Origin: Argonema galeatum A003/A1
GTDB taxonomy: Bacteria; Cyanobacteriota; Cyanobacteriia; Cyanobacteriales; Aerosakkonemataceae
NCBI RefSeq assembly: GCF_023333595.1
Contig: NZ_JAIQZM010000021.1
Coordinates: 38,209 to 102,208 of the forward strand
Direction: 5' to 3'
Length of the DNA: 64,000 bases
Part shown: in pieces, positions 26,533 through 37,566 of the stretch
Layout: every line of letters starts with the position of its first letter
How positions within the stretch are numbered: the stretch's first letter is position 1
The notes under the pieces: generated by a model
The model's database searches: none
Told to the model about the DNA's origin: nothing
What the model saw: only the letters and a program-made list of their open reading frames with translations
Made by a program: the position numbers and the translations under genes

Positions 26533-27456
26533 ATGGGAACAGACTCCAATCTTTTAACTCAGCAACAGTCAGCGCCTCAAGTATTGGGCATCGATTTAGG
26601 CGGAACAGCAATTAAACTGGGACGGTTCCAAGAAGATGGAACTTGCTTGCAGTCGTTGACTGTGCCAACGCCGCAACCGGCGACACCGGAAGCAGTTGTA
26701 GAGGCGATCGCACACGCAGTAACTGCCTGCGGCGGAAGTGAAGTAAAAGCGATCGGCCTTGGCACACCAGGCCCTGCGGATGCCGCTGGACGCATTGCCA
26801 GAGTAGCGATTAACCTGGCGGGATGGAAGGATGTTCCCCTAGCTGACTGGTTAGAGGCAAAGACAGGTTTACCGACAATTCTGGCTAACGATGCCAACTG
26901 CGCTGGGTTGGGAGAAGCTTGGTTAGGCGCGGGTCGCCGGTTTAGTAACATGATTTTGCTGACATTGGGAACGGGAGTGGGTGGTGCGATTATCCTTGAT
27001 GGGAAGCTATTTACAGGTCATCAAGGTGCAGGTGGCGAGTTGGGGTTAATTACTTTGAACCCGGATGGCCCAGAATGCAATAGCGGCAATCGAGGTTCTT
27101 TGGAGCAATATGTTTCGGTACAGGCAATTCGACGCCGGACGGGTTTAGAACCGGAGGAACTGGGGCGACGGGCCAAAGCAGGCGATCGCGTAGCTTTAGA
27201 ATTCTGGGAAAGTTACGGACGAGATCTGGGTGCTGGGTTGGCAAGTTTGATCTATGTTCTGACCCCGGAAGCAATTATCATTGGCGGCGGAGTAAGTGCC
27301 AGTGCGGAGTTTTTCTTCCCTACCGCTATGGCAGAAATAAATCGTCGGGTTTTGGCAAGTTCCCGCGCACTTTTGCAACTATTAGTAGCAGAATTAGGCA
27401 ATCAAGCGGGGATGGTTGGTGCTGCTAAATTGGCTTGGGAGAAATTTTTAAATTAA
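26533..27456 (+). CDS. ROK-family sugar kinase (glucokinase type)
   Basis: 307 residues, ATG 26533. The phosphate-1 loop is GIDLGGTAIKLGRF. NDANCAGLGEAWLGAG supplies the sugar-binding and catalytic Asp, TLGTGVGGAIILDGKLF the phosphate-2 site, and GAGGELGLITLNPDGPECNSGNRG the ROK signature. The usual ROK zinc cluster CxCGxxGC is reduced here to CNSGNRG, leaving one Cys, so zinc binding is probably lost. C-terminal EAIIIGGGVSASAEFF is the adenosine site. The likely reaction is ATP-dependent phosphorylation of glucose or a related sugar. Confidence 0.88.
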   Translation: MGTDSNLLTQQQSAPQVLGIDLGGTAIKLGRFQEDGTCLQSLTVPTPQPATPEAVVEAIAHAVTACGGSEVKAIGLGTPGPADAAGRIARVAINLAGWKDVPLADWLEAKTGLPTILANDANCAGLGEAWLGAGRRFSNMILLTLGTGVGGAIILDGKLFTGHQGAGGELGLITLNPDGPECNSGNRGSLEQYVSVQAIRRRTGLEPEELGRRAKAGDRVALEFWESYGRDLGAGLASLIYVLTPEAIIIGGGVSASAEFFFPTAMAEINRRVLASSRALLQLLVAELGNQAGMVGAAKLAWEKFLN

Positions 27457-27490
27457 TTTAGGATAAGATTTGGATCGTTTCAGTAGCATA

Positions 27491-27585
27491 AGAGCGATCT
27501 CGTCAACTTTTCTGTTGTCATCGTTGGTTAAATTTTTACCGCAGATGAAGACTCTGGAACGCAGATTAACGCAGATAAGAAGATT
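27491..27585 (+). repeat. 90-bp dispersed repeat, copy A
   Basis: Core: tctgttgtcatcgttggtta, then accgcagatgaagactctgg and aacgcagat units. Related copies are at 30200, 32817 and 33691 (the last two inverted). Each contains the short repeating word gcagat. No open frame. Confidence 0.75.
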
Positions 27586-27608
27586 CTAGATTCCAGAGGT
27601 GGGTAGTG

Positions 27609-28028
27609 TCAAGGTAGGGTGTAACCTGTTATCTGTTTGATATAGCTAATTACTTTTTCATAAGCCTCCAAGTTGGTTTGAGGGTGGATCACAATTGGCA
27701 TGGCATTATCTGGTAACCAAAAAGTTATTCGGCCGTTCTGCTCGCAAGAAAAAGTACTGATAAACTTGAGGTTGATGAGATAATCATTCCTCTCGTAGTA
27801 AATTTTTACCCAGTAAGACTCAAAATCGTGTCCCGTCGCTTCTTGGATGTAGGACAGCACTTTTTGATGAGCTTCTGGGTGGCCTTGCGGGTTAATGACG
27901 ATCGGAAAGGAACTATCTGGCAACCAAAAAGTGATCCTGCCGTTCAGCTCGTAAGAAAAAGTACAAACTCGGTCGAGATCGATTACATACTCTTTCCTCT
28001 CGTAATTAATTTTGATCCAATACGCCAC
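27609..28028 (-). CDS. hypothetical protein made of two tandem 70-residue domains
   Basis: 139 residues. Residues 1-70 and 71-139 repeat each other: YWIKINYERKEYVIDLDRVC against YWVKIYYERNDYLINLKFIS, then NGRITFWLPDSSFPIVINPQ against NGRITFWLPDNAMPIVIHPQ. Each unit looks like a small beta-rich domain followed by a helix (KVLSYIQEATGHD, KVISYIKQITGYT). I recognise no family. The start is GTG at 28028, supported by GAGGAGA six bases upstream and by the full first repeat. The gene stands alone, between a dispersed repeat and pyrG. Confidence 0.75.
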   Translation of the reverse strand: MAYWIKINYERKEYVIDLDRVCTFSYELNGRITFWLPDSSFPIVINPQGHPEAHQKVLSYIQEATGHDFESYWVKIYYERNDYLINLKFISTFSCEQNGRITFWLPDNAMPIVIHPQTNLEAYEKVISYIKQITGYTLP

Positions 28029-28337
28029 AGGCTCTCCTCACAACCGCAGTTTCGCCCTAGAACACCGATTCCGTAATGCCAGAAACCGGGTTTCTGTGGG
28101 TTAGAGCAACGAAATATCGACCTTGACAAACAAAGAAACCCGGTTTCTCATCTTCTATCGCGAATACTGAATTGGCGCTCTAGGAATCTTTAACATTATC
28201 GATCGCATCCTTATCTACAAAATTCTACAATTTCGTAGAACATATCCAAATGTTTGCCGTTGCCGAGTATGAAGTGAATATGCTGCACTAGAGGTATTAG
28301 GGCATAGCTGTTTGAAGGGATCGACTGCCGAACATAG
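28029..28337. other. intergenic region with paired agaaaccgggtttct repeats
   Basis: 309 bases without a gene. agaaaccgggtttct occurs at 28081-28095 and its inverse-type agaaacccggtttct at 28134-28148. Each is close to a palindrome and together they can form a larger hairpin. This word is a dispersed repeat of filamentous cyanobacteria. Nothing else is recognisable. Confidence 0.6.
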
Positions 28338-30357
<2,020 letters not shown>

Positions 30358-30903
30358 ATGGCTAAGTTCTACTCGGAGTTGAATGAAGACTTACGTAATT
30401 TTATTGAAGAACAAAAAGTATTTTTCACGGCAACTGCACCAATAACGGGCAGAATTAATCTCTCGCCAAAGGGGTGTGATACCTTTCGCTGTATTGATAA
30501 TAAAACAGTGGCTTATCTCGATTTAACTGGGAGTGGCAATGAAACGGCGGCGCATTTAAATGAAAATGGACGGATGACAATTATGTTTTGCAGTTTTTCC
30601 GATCGGCCCTTGATTTTGCGTATCTACGGACAAGGCCGTGTAATTAGCTCCACACATCAAGAATGGCACAAATTTTACTCTCTATTTGAGCCGACACCGG
30701 GAGAACGTCAAATTGTTGTGCTTGATGTTGAGTCTGTACAAACATCTTGCGGATATGGCGTACCCATGTACGAACTTAAGGAAGAAAGAAAAACGCTGGT
30801 AGAATGGGCAAATAAAAAGGGAAAACAAGGAATTGTTGACTATTGGCAAGAAAAAAACCAAAAAAGCATAGATGGATTGCCAACAAATATTGGTCAAGGG
30901 TGA
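30358..30903 (+). CDS. pyridoxamine 5'-phosphate oxidase-like FMN-binding protein
   Basis: 181 residues, ATG 30358 with GAGGAGG at the right spacing. The split-barrel fold is suggested by VFFTATAPITGRINLSPKG, VAYLDLTGSGNETAAHLNEN, RMTIMFCSFSDRPLILRIYG and the C-terminal YGVPMYEL. This subgroup is close to general FMN/F420-type split-barrel proteins rather than true PdxH. It is a likely reductase or binding protein of unknown substrate. It is followed at 39 bases by the amidase gene. Confidence 0.8.
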   Translation: MAKFYSELNEDLRNFIEEQKVFFTATAPITGRINLSPKGCDTFRCIDNKTVAYLDLTGSGNETAAHLNENGRMTIMFCSFSDRPLILRIYGQGRVISSTHQEWHKFYSLFEPTPGERQIVVLDVESVQTSCGYGVPMYELKEERKTLVEWANKKGKQGIVDYWQEKNQKSIDGLPTNIGQG

Positions 30904-30942
30904 GTGGTGAGTGACAAAAAACAACTGACAACGTACAGAAAA

Positions 30943-32730
30943 ATGAGAAAAATATTAGTATTAGTTACATTGCTAACTTTAATCGCATATTCAGCTTTGG
31001 CAGAACAATCTCTTTATGTGGCCTTTCCACCGGCCAATTACCAAACAACTTCTAACCAGATCTTTTTTCTGGGAAGCGCACCAGCAGGGGGAAATGTGTT
31101 GGTGAATGGCAAAGCAATTGAGAGGAGTCCGGCGGGGCATTTTGCGCCTAGTTTTCCGCTGCGAGAGGGAGACAATATCTTTACGTTACGGTATGGAAAT
31201 CAGCAACGCCAGATCGAAGTGACGCGCTTGTCAACACTACCAAATCTGCCGGTGGGGTTGGCGTTTGGGAAAGATTCGCTAAAACCGGGGGTGGATATTG
31301 CTAAATTGCCGGGTGAAATGATTTGTTTTAGCGCTCTAGCACCTCCCAACGCCACCGTCTCTGTTAAACTGGGAAATCAAACCATTCCCCTGATGCCGCA
31401 GTCGCCAGTTGCAGATGTACCCTCAAATTTTGCGGCATTAACAGGACAATACACAACCAATTCCCAGTCTGTTACGGGTCAATATCAAGGTTGCGCTACA
31501 GCTAACTCGCCCGGAAAGTTAGGGCGTGCCGAATTTCAGCTGACAATGAATGGCAAAACGACAACTCAGATGGCGCAGGGAAATGTGGAAATCTTATCGC
31601 CGACGCAGCTAGAGATTGCAGAAGTAATTGTAGATAATGCGATCGCACGCACTGGCCCAAGTAGCGATTATTCTCGTCTGACCCCTTTGCCCAAAGGGAC
31701 GCAAGCAACGGTAACGGGACGTGAGGGAAAGTGGTTGCGACTCGATTATGGCGGTTGGATTGAGGATAAGGAAATTCGCATTATCCCAGGTGCTGTGCCA
31801 CCCCGTTCGATTATTCGCACTCTCCGCGTCCGCCAGGTTCCCGGTGCGACAGAAATCGTGTTTCCCTTACAAGTGCCTGTGCCGGTAAGCGTGCAGCAGG
31901 GTTCTAGCACTCTCACCCTCACTCTTTACAACACTACCGCGCAAACGGATATCATTCGCCTTGATGACGACCCCATTATTTCTCGTCTAGATTGGCAACA
32001 GGTAGCACCCGGTCAAGTGCAATATACTTTTAATCTGAAATCCCAACAGCAATGGGGTTATCAGATGAAATACGATCGCACAAATTTGGTGCTGTCTGTG
32101 CGACACTCGCCCACAAGAACCCCCCCTGTTTCCCCCCCGTCTACGGGGGGGACTAAAGAGAGAGAAGAAAAGTCTTTATCGGGGATTGAAATACTTCTCG
32201 ATCCGGGACATGGCGGCAAAGAATCTGGCGCATCGGGGCCAAACGGTTATTTGGAAAAAGATGTCAATCTTGCCATATCAAAGCTGCTGCGAGACAGACT
32301 GGTGGCGCTTGGCGCAAATGTGTATATGACGCGGGAGGACGATCGCGAATTGTCCCTGCAAGACCGGGTACAGGCGATCGATCGACTCCAACCTGCGATC
32401 GCTATCTCCATCCACCACAACTCCTTACCCGACGATGGAGACGCTCAGAATACCAAGGGATTTGCCGCCTTTTGGTATCATCCCCAAGCTCATAGTTTTG
32501 CCATCTTTATACACAAGTATGTAGTCCAAAAATTGGGGCGTCCTTCCTACGGCGTCTTTTGGGATAACCTGGCCCTAACTCGCCCAGCAACAGCACCATC
32601 AGTATTGCTAGAACTGGGTTTTATGAGCAATCCGGTTGAATTTGAATCCGTAATGAATCCCCAGGATCGACAGAAAATGGCGGATGCGATCGCAGATGGC
32701 ATCGCCGAATGGTTCCGTATTAGTCAGTAG
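30943..32730 (+). CDS. secreted N-acetylmuramoyl-L-alanine amidase (Amidase_3) with SH3-like domain
   Basis: 595 residues from ATG 30943; a GTG 13 codons upstream is less likely because it would put a charged stretch before the signal peptide. The signal peptide is KILVLVTLLTLIAYSALA. A beta-rich N-terminal region and an SH3-like domain (VIVDNAIARTGPSSDYSRL) precede the Amidase_3 domain (from residue about 415). Zinc ligands are H in ILLDPGHGG, E in YLEKDVN and H in ISIHHNS; the catalytic E is in LLELGFMSNP. It cleaves the amide between MurNAc and the peptide in peptidoglycan, for cell separation or turnover. A Pro/Thr-rich linker (RTPPVSPPSTGG) precedes the catalytic domain. Confidence 0.9.
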   Translation: MRKILVLVTLLTLIAYSALAEQSLYVAFPPANYQTTSNQIFFLGSAPAGGNVLVNGKAIERSPAGHFAPSFPLREGDNIFTLRYGNQQRQIEVTRLSTLPNLPVGLAFGKDSLKPGVDIAKLPGEMICFSALAPPNATVSVKLGNQTIPLMPQSPVADVPSNFAALTGQYTTNSQSVTGQYQGCATANSPGKLGRAEFQLTMNGKTTTQMAQGNVEILSPTQLEIAEVIVDNAIARTGPSSDYSRLTPLPKGTQATVTGREGKWLRLDYGGWIEDKEIRIIPGAVPPRSIIRTLRVRQVPGATEIVFPLQVPVPVSVQQGSSTLTLTLYNTTAQTDIIRLDDDPIISRLDWQQVAPGQVQYTFNLKSQQQWGYQMKYDRTNLVLSVRHSPTRTPPVSPPSTGGTKEREEKSLSGIEILLDPGHGGKESGASGPNGYLEKDVNLAISKLLRDRLVALGANVYMTREDDRELSLQDRVQAIDRLQPAIAISIHHNSLPDDGDAQNTKGFAAFWYHPQAHSFAIFIHKYVVQKLGRPSYGVFWDNLALTRPATAPSVLLELGFMSNPVEFESVMNPQDRQKMADAIADGIAEWFRISQ

Positions 32731-32816
32731 TCATTAGTCATTGGTATATACACAATGACCGACCATTGAAAAATCATATCATTTCCTTACGAATTGGTTA
32801 ACTAAAAAAATCCTGT

Positions 32817-32912
32817 TCTTATTCTTATCTGCGTTTATCTGCGTTCATCTGCCTACATCTGCGGTAAAATTTAACCAAAGATAACAACAGACAATTGAAC
32901 GATCTCACTCAT
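32817..32912 (-). repeat. 90-bp dispersed repeat, copy C (inverted)
   Basis: Reverse-complement relative to copies A and B: tctgcggtaaaatttaacca and aagataacaacagaca are the complement of the core, with extra atctgcg units. It lies just before the NUDIX gene. Confidence 0.7.
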
Positions 32913-32961
32913 GTACTAAAGATGTAACCGAACACCATATCAATCCAAAATCGAATTAGCA

Positions 32962-33531
32962 ATGATCGAAAAGTGGCAAATCCTCAAATCTAACCTCGTC
33001 TTTGACAACGAATGGGTAAAAATCAGGCAAGATGAAATAGAATTGCCCAACGGCAAAATCATTGACGATTTTTTTGTCATTGTCAGACCGGATATAGCCT
33101 TAGTATTTCCTGTCACCCAAAACCAAGAGCTTGTTTTTGTTCGTCAATATAGACACGCCATCGGTGAAATTTTGTTAGAACTTCCGGCTGGGGGGTTTGA
33201 CCCCGCAATAGAGAGCGGCGAAGCAGCAGCACATCGGGAACTAAAAGAAGAGACGGGTTATGTTGCAGACCAAATGATTAAACTCGCAACCATATACGAT
33301 AATCCTATCAAAGATACCAATAAAATTCACCTGTTTATCGCCGAAAATGTGCATTTATCTGGCAAGCAGCAGCTGGATATCACAGAAGACATTGAAGTAC
33401 AATTAATTCCAGTTGCCAAAGTGATGGAAAAGATAGTAGCAGGAGAAATAAACGTCTCTGGAACCATTGCCGCAATTTTATTTGGGTTAAATTTTTTACG
33501 CGATCGTTCTTTCAGGAGTGCTGAGTACTGA
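32962..33531 (+). CDS. NUDIX hydrolase (ADP-ribose pyrophosphatase type)
   Basis: 189 residues, ATG 32962. The Nudix box GFDPAIESGEAAAHRELKEE continues with TGY and fits GX5EX7REUXEEXGU exactly. Upstream QYRHAIGEILLELPAGG is the ADP-ribose pyrophosphatase-like substrate region. It would hydrolyse nucleotide diphosphate derivatives such as ADP-ribose in a metal-dependent way. The gene is bracketed by two same-orientation copies (C and D) of the dispersed 90-bp repeat. Confidence 0.88.
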   Translation: MIEKWQILKSNLVFDNEWVKIRQDEIELPNGKIIDDFFVIVRPDIALVFPVTQNQELVFVRQYRHAIGEILLELPAGGFDPAIESGEAAAHRELKEETGYVADQMIKLATIYDNPIKDTNKIHLFIAENVHLSGKQQLDITEDIEVQLIPVAKVMEKIVAGEINVSGTIAAILFGLNFLRDRSFRSAEY

Positions 33532-33882
33532 GTGGGGAGTGGGGAGTGCAACGGAAGTGTCAAATAAACTGCTTTGGACACGGCGTAATTAAATCTTTTG
33601 TATGACCGACATATTTATGATGCCGTGTTCCTACAATAATGTTCATAAAGAACATTAGCATAATAATTCCGAAAGACCCGATCGATCCAGATCCAGATCT
33701 GCGTTCATCTGCGTTCCAGAGTCTTCATCTGCGGTAAAAAATTAACCAAGGATAACAACAGAAAATTTCTAAATATCGCTCATATAGCAACCTTATCGGC
33801 AGTTAGGACGTTTTTAATTCCTGAAACTCTTGATTGCCCCTTCTGACCCTAGCCCCTTCTGACCCTAGCCCCTAGCTATACT
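33532..33882. other. repeat-rich intergenic region
   Basis: 351 bases. It starts with a short direct repeat (agtggggagtggggagtg) and contains copy D of the dispersed repeat. It then holds a 29-base MITE-end derivative at 33783-33811 (tatagcaacc...gttaggac) and the duplicated ccccttctgaccctag just before the kinase gene. No gene. Confidence 0.6.
33691..33785 (-). repeat. 90-bp dispersed repeat, copy D (inverted)
   Basis: Contains gttccagagtcttcatctgc and attaaccaaggataacaaca, complementary to the core of copies A and B. It lies after the NUDIX gene in the same orientation as copy C. Confidence 0.75.
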
Positions 33883-35892
33883 ATGGAAAACTTACCCAAA
33901 TTTGGTGACGAAGAAACATCCGAATTACAACATAACATCGACATTACTGAGTGTCTGCAATCCTCTGGGGACTTGCAAGAAACAGAGCGAAAAGAGGCAG
34001 AAGCAGCACTGCAACAGGCGAAAGAAGAATTAGAAATCAAAGTAGAGCATAGGACAGCTGAATTAAAGGTTGCTAATGCGTTGCTTCGAGAAGAAATTAT
34101 CGATCGACGGCGGGTAGAAGCGCAGTTGCGGGAAAGCGAGGAGCGATTCCGCAGCATTTTCAATCAGGCGGCGGTCGGTATAGCACAGGTATTGCTATCC
34201 GGTCAGTATTTCCTAGTCAATCAAAAGTTTGCAGATATTGTAGGATATACAGTAGAGGAACTGCAACAAAAGACTTTCCAAGAGATTACCCACCCCGATG
34301 ATATTTCAGACAACCTAGTAAATTACCGCCAAATATGGGCGGGGGAAATTGAGACTTACTCGATGGAGAAGCGCTTCATCCGTAAAGATGGTTTTCCTGT
34401 CTGGGTCAATCTGACGGTATCGCTTTTGCGTGGTCATGCGGGTGAGCCGAAGTATTTTATTAATGTTGTGGAAGATATCAGCGGACGCAAACGAGCCCAA
34501 CAGGCGTTGGGAGAAAATGAGGCGCGACTGCAAAAAATTATCGCCAACTTGTTTGAGAGCGAAGCCCGACTGCATACTATTGTTGCCAATCTGTTAGATG
34601 GTTTGTTAATTGTCGATCGCTTTGGCAACGTCCTTTTTGCCAATCCCGCCGCTGGAAAGCTTTTTAACCGCCAGCCAGAAGACCTCATCGGTCAAGAATT
34701 TGGCTTGCCGATCGCAGTAAGTAACACAGTAGAATTGGGCATTATTAGATCTAGAGGGGAAATTTCTATTGGGGAAATGTCTGTAGTCCCAGTCCAATGG
34801 GAAGGAGAATCAGTTTATGTTGTTTCCTTGCGAGATATTACAGAGCGCAAACGAGCTGAGGAAGCTCTGCGCGAAAGTGAAGAGCGATTTCGCCAGCTGG
34901 CAGAAAATGTTCAAGATGTCTTCTGGCTTCTGTCCCCAGAGGGCAAAGAGATACTGTACGTGAGTCCAGCTTACGAACAAATCTGGGGACGCCCTTCCGA
35001 GCAACTGTATGCCTCGCTGCAATCCTGGATAGATTCGATCGATCCAGAAGACCGGGAAACCGTGTTAGCCAAAATGTCCAGACAAGTGTGGGGAGAGTCC
35101 ACGAGTGTGGAATATCGGATTGTGCGGCCCGATGGTTCAATTCGCTGGATTTGGGACCGATCTTTTCCAATTAAAGATGAATTTGGCAAAGTTTACCGCA
35201 CGGCGGGGATTGCTGAGGATATTACCGATCGCAAGTTAGCCGAAGCGCAAATCAAAGCTTCGCTGCAAGAGAAAGAAATACTTCTCAAAGAAGTTCACCA
35301 TCGCGTCAAAAACAATATGCAGGTTATTTCCAGCCTACTCGAATTGCAATCCCAATCTCTCAATGACGCCCTGGCGATCGATCTATTTAGAGAAAGCCAA
35401 AACCGCATCTCTTCAATGGCGCTCATCCACGAGCAATTATATCAATCCGAGCATTTAGACCGAATCGATCTGGCCGAATACATTCAAAGCTTGGTGGCTA
35501 ATCTATTACAGTCTTTCGGCTGCACCAATAATGGTATTCACCTCAATCTTAACGTTGCCCCGATTTATTTTAATATAGAAACAGCCATACCCTGTGGTTT
35601 AATTATTAATGAACTGGTTTCCAATTCACTGAAATATGCTTTTCCCCAAGGCAGTAAAGGTGAAGTTGGCATTCAATTTAGTCAACGGGCTTCTAAGCAA
35701 TTTCACTTAAGTATCAGTGATAATGGCATCGGATTACCACCTAATTTTAACCTAGAAACCACCGAAACACTTGGTTTGCGATTAGTCCGTATACTGACAC
35801 GCCAGCTAAAGGGAGTTCTCGAAATTGATAGCCATCAGGGGACAGCGTTTAAAATTACCTTTGCTGAATTAAATTACCGCCGGAGGTTTTAA
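33883..35892 (+). CDS. PAS-domain sensor histidine kinase (HisKA_2 type)
   Basis: 669 residues, ATG 33883, no membrane segment, so cytoplasmic. A coiled coil (residues about 20-85) is followed by three PAS domains. Their starts are marked by ESEERFRSIFNQAAVGIAQV, EARLHTIVANLLDGLLIVD and ESEERFRQLAENVQDVFWLL, and two of them have a PAC end. The transmitter begins near residue 465 with the H-box EVHHRVKNNMQVISSLLELQ; the phosphoacceptor is the first or second His of VHHRVK. The ATPase has N box NELVSNSLKYAF, D box DNGIGLP and G box LGLRLVRI. The next gene begins four bases after the stop codon, so the two form a tight operon and probably a phosphorelay. Confidence 0.92.
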   Translation: MENLPKFGDEETSELQHNIDITECLQSSGDLQETERKEAEAALQQAKEELEIKVEHRTAELKVANALLREEIIDRRRVEAQLRESEERFRSIFNQAAVGIAQVLLSGQYFLVNQKFADIVGYTVEELQQKTFQEITHPDDISDNLVNYRQIWAGEIETYSMEKRFIRKDGFPVWVNLTVSLLRGHAGEPKYFINVVEDISGRKRAQQALGENEARLQKIIANLFESEARLHTIVANLLDGLLIVDRFGNVLFANPAAGKLFNRQPEDLIGQEFGLPIAVSNTVELGIIRSRGEISIGEMSVVPVQWEGESVYVVSLRDITERKRAEEALRESEERFRQLAENVQDVFWLLSPEGKEILYVSPAYEQIWGRPSEQLYASLQSWIDSIDPEDRETVLAKMSRQVWGESTSVEYRIVRPDGSIRWIWDRSFPIKDEFGKVYRTAGIAEDITDRKLAEAQIKASLQEKEILLKEVHHRVKNNMQVISSLLELQSQSLNDALAIDLFRESQNRISSMALIHEQLYQSEHLDRIDLAEYIQSLVANLLQSFGCTNNGIHLNLNVAPIYFNIETAIPCGLIINELVSNSLKYAFPQGSKGEVGIQFSQRASKQFHLSISDNGIGLPPNFNLETTETLGLRLVRILTRQLKGVLEIDSHQGTAFKITFAELNYRRRF

Positions 35893-35896
35893 TGTA

Positions 35897-37036
35897 ATGA
35901 CTAATAAAAAAATCTTAATTGTAGAAGATGAAATTATCGTAGCCGAAGACGTGGCAGTCAGATTAAAAAAGTTGGGATATATAGTAACAGATATTGTCAC
36001 AACCGGCGAAGAAGCAATTGAACGAGCAGAACATACCAAACCCGATTTAGTACTGATGGATATTGTTTTGGAAGGAGATATAGACGGCGTAATAGCTGCC
36101 GAAGAAATTCGGAATCGTTTTAATATCCCAATTGTGTTCTTGACAGCTTATGCAGATGAAAAAACCTTGCATAGAGCCAAGCTTACAGATCCATTCGGCT
36201 ATATTCTCAAACCCTTCCACCAAAAAGATTTACAAGCAAATATTGAAATTGCCATTCACCGACACGAATTAGAAAATAAAATGCAGCAAGCTCTAGAAAA
36301 TTCAGAACAACTACGGCAAATTGCACAAGAACAAGCGGGTCGCCAAAACAAATATGTGGCAATGGCAGCCCACGAATTACGCAACCCATTGACTGCGATC
36401 GTAGCCTCTACCAAATTGCTCGAATTTAATCGCAGTCGGTGGGATGATGAAAGCAAACTAAAATGTCTCCGTTTGATTCAATCAGCTACGCAGAATATGA
36501 ACCAATTGATTGAGGATATGCTGATGATCGGTCGAGCGGAAGCCGATCAATTAAAGTTTAATCCAGCACCGCTTAATTTCTCGGAATTTTGCCAATTTCT
36601 AGTCGAAAAGATGAAATTAAGCACTGAAAGCAAACACCAGTTAAATTTTGTTTCATCAGGTGTTATCGTTGCAACGCTGGATCAACGACTACTACAGCAC
36701 ATTCTGTCCAACTTGATCTCCAATGCCATCAAATATTCACCAAACGGTGGCACAATTACCTTGGAATTAGAGATTGAAAAGAGCAAAAAAGAATTTCCCA
36801 ATCAAGAATCCTCAGCAGTGATTTTCCGCGTCCGAGATGACGGTATCGGCATTCCCGAAGAAGATCTAGAGAAACTATTTGAACCGTTCCATAGATGTAC
36901 AAATGTAAGTGGAATTGCCGGGAATGGTTTAGGACTGACAATTGTCAAAAAGGCAGTTGATTTACACGGTGGTGCGATCGCTGTAGAGAGCGAAGTTGGA
37001 GTAGGCACCACCTTTATCGTCACCTTGCCTTGCTAG
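35897..37036 (+). CDS. response regulator-histidine kinase hybrid (REC-HisKA-HATPase)
   Basis: 379 residues, ATG 35897. The receiver domain (residues 1-125) has the acidic pair EDE, the phosphoacceptor D55 in LVLMDIVLEGDIDG, T in FLTAYA and K in ILKPFH. A short coiled coil leads to a HisKA domain (H159 in AAHELRNPLTAI) and a HATPase with N box LISNAIKYSPNGG, RDDGIGIPEEDLEKLFEPF and GNGLGLTIVKK. Since the receiver precedes the kinase, this protein can take phosphate from the upstream PAS kinase and pass a signal by its own kinase activity. No DNA-binding output is present, so the final target is elsewhere. Confidence 0.93.
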   Translation: MTNKKILIVEDEIIVAEDVAVRLKKLGYIVTDIVTTGEEAIERAEHTKPDLVLMDIVLEGDIDGVIAAEEIRNRFNIPIVFLTAYADEKTLHRAKLTDPFGYILKPFHQKDLQANIEIAIHRHELENKMQQALENSEQLRQIAQEQAGRQNKYVAMAAHELRNPLTAIVASTKLLEFNRSRWDDESKLKCLRLIQSATQNMNQLIEDMLMIGRAEADQLKFNPAPLNFSEFCQFLVEKMKLSTESKHQLNFVSSGVIVATLDQRLLQHILSNLISNAIKYSPNGGTITLELEIEKSKKEFPNQESSAVIFRVRDDGIGIPEEDLEKLFEPFHRCTNVSGIAGNGLGLTIVKKAVDLHGGAIAVESEVGVGTTFIVTLPC

Positions 37037-37108
37037 AGTGCCAGTCCAGTATAATAAATTGACAAAAAAACAATCCGATGTGTGAGTAGGGGCGAAGCAT
37101 TCGGGGAG

Positions 37109-37287
37109 TAAGCGATATGCCTACGGCACGCACTCGCGATCGCTTTTCTTCAACAATTTTTATGCCCGAATGCAACGCCTGCGCCTTGGTCTGTATAAGC
37201 GATATGCCTACGGCACGCTACGCGATCGCTTTTCTTCAACAATTTTTATGCCCGAATGCAACGCCTGCGCCTTGGTCTGTATAAGCG
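37109..37287. repeat. 87-bp tandem duplication containing HIP1
   Basis: The unit starts taagcgatatgcctacggca, contains gcgatcgcttttcttcaaca and ends cgccttggtctgta. Two copies start at 37109 and 37196 and a third begins at 37282. They differ in only a few bases around the HIP1 octamer. Confidence 0.85.
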
Positions 37288-37358
37288 AAGTGAAAGTGGG
37301 AGAGCGATCGCATCTCACCAATCCGTGCTAATTTTTGACGTACTCAGCACTTCTGATG

Positions 37359-37509
37359 TATAGCAACCGCTCTCGTCGATTAGGGCAGTAGGGGCGAAGC
37401 ATTCGGGTAGTAAATATAAGGTTTTAACCAATAAATTATATGCCCGAATGCTTCGCCCCTAGCCCCGGCCCCAGATTTATGGCTTAACCGACTTTCATCG
37501 GTTGCTATA
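37359..37509. repeat. MITE-like element, copy 2 (151 bp)
   Basis: Starts tatagcaaccgctctcgtcg and follows copy 1 base for base through aggggcgaagcattcgggta and the internal arms. The right end differs: gactttcatcggttgctata instead of gacgagagcggttgctata. Confidence 0.85.
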
Positions 37510-37516
37510 CCTTATG

Positions 37517-37560
37517 GAAATGGGGAATGAAGAATTAGAATTCTTTTTATTCCCCATTTC
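37517..37560 (-). terminator. hairpin at the 3' end of the giant gene
   Basis: gaaatggggaat and attccccatttc form a 12-bp stem, seven bases past the stop codon of the giant surface-protein gene. There is no clear U-run on the reverse strand, so it may stabilise the mRNA end rather than terminate. Confidence 0.5.
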
Positions 37561-37566
37561 GCCCGA

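Larger units (their letters stand above)
37037..37566. other. repeat-rich intergenic region, 530 bases
   Basis: No gene. It contains a tandem repeat (37109-37287), a full MITE-like copy (37359-37509) and a hairpin at the end of the giant gene (37517-37560), each listed separately. The two genes converge across this region. Confidence 0.7.
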
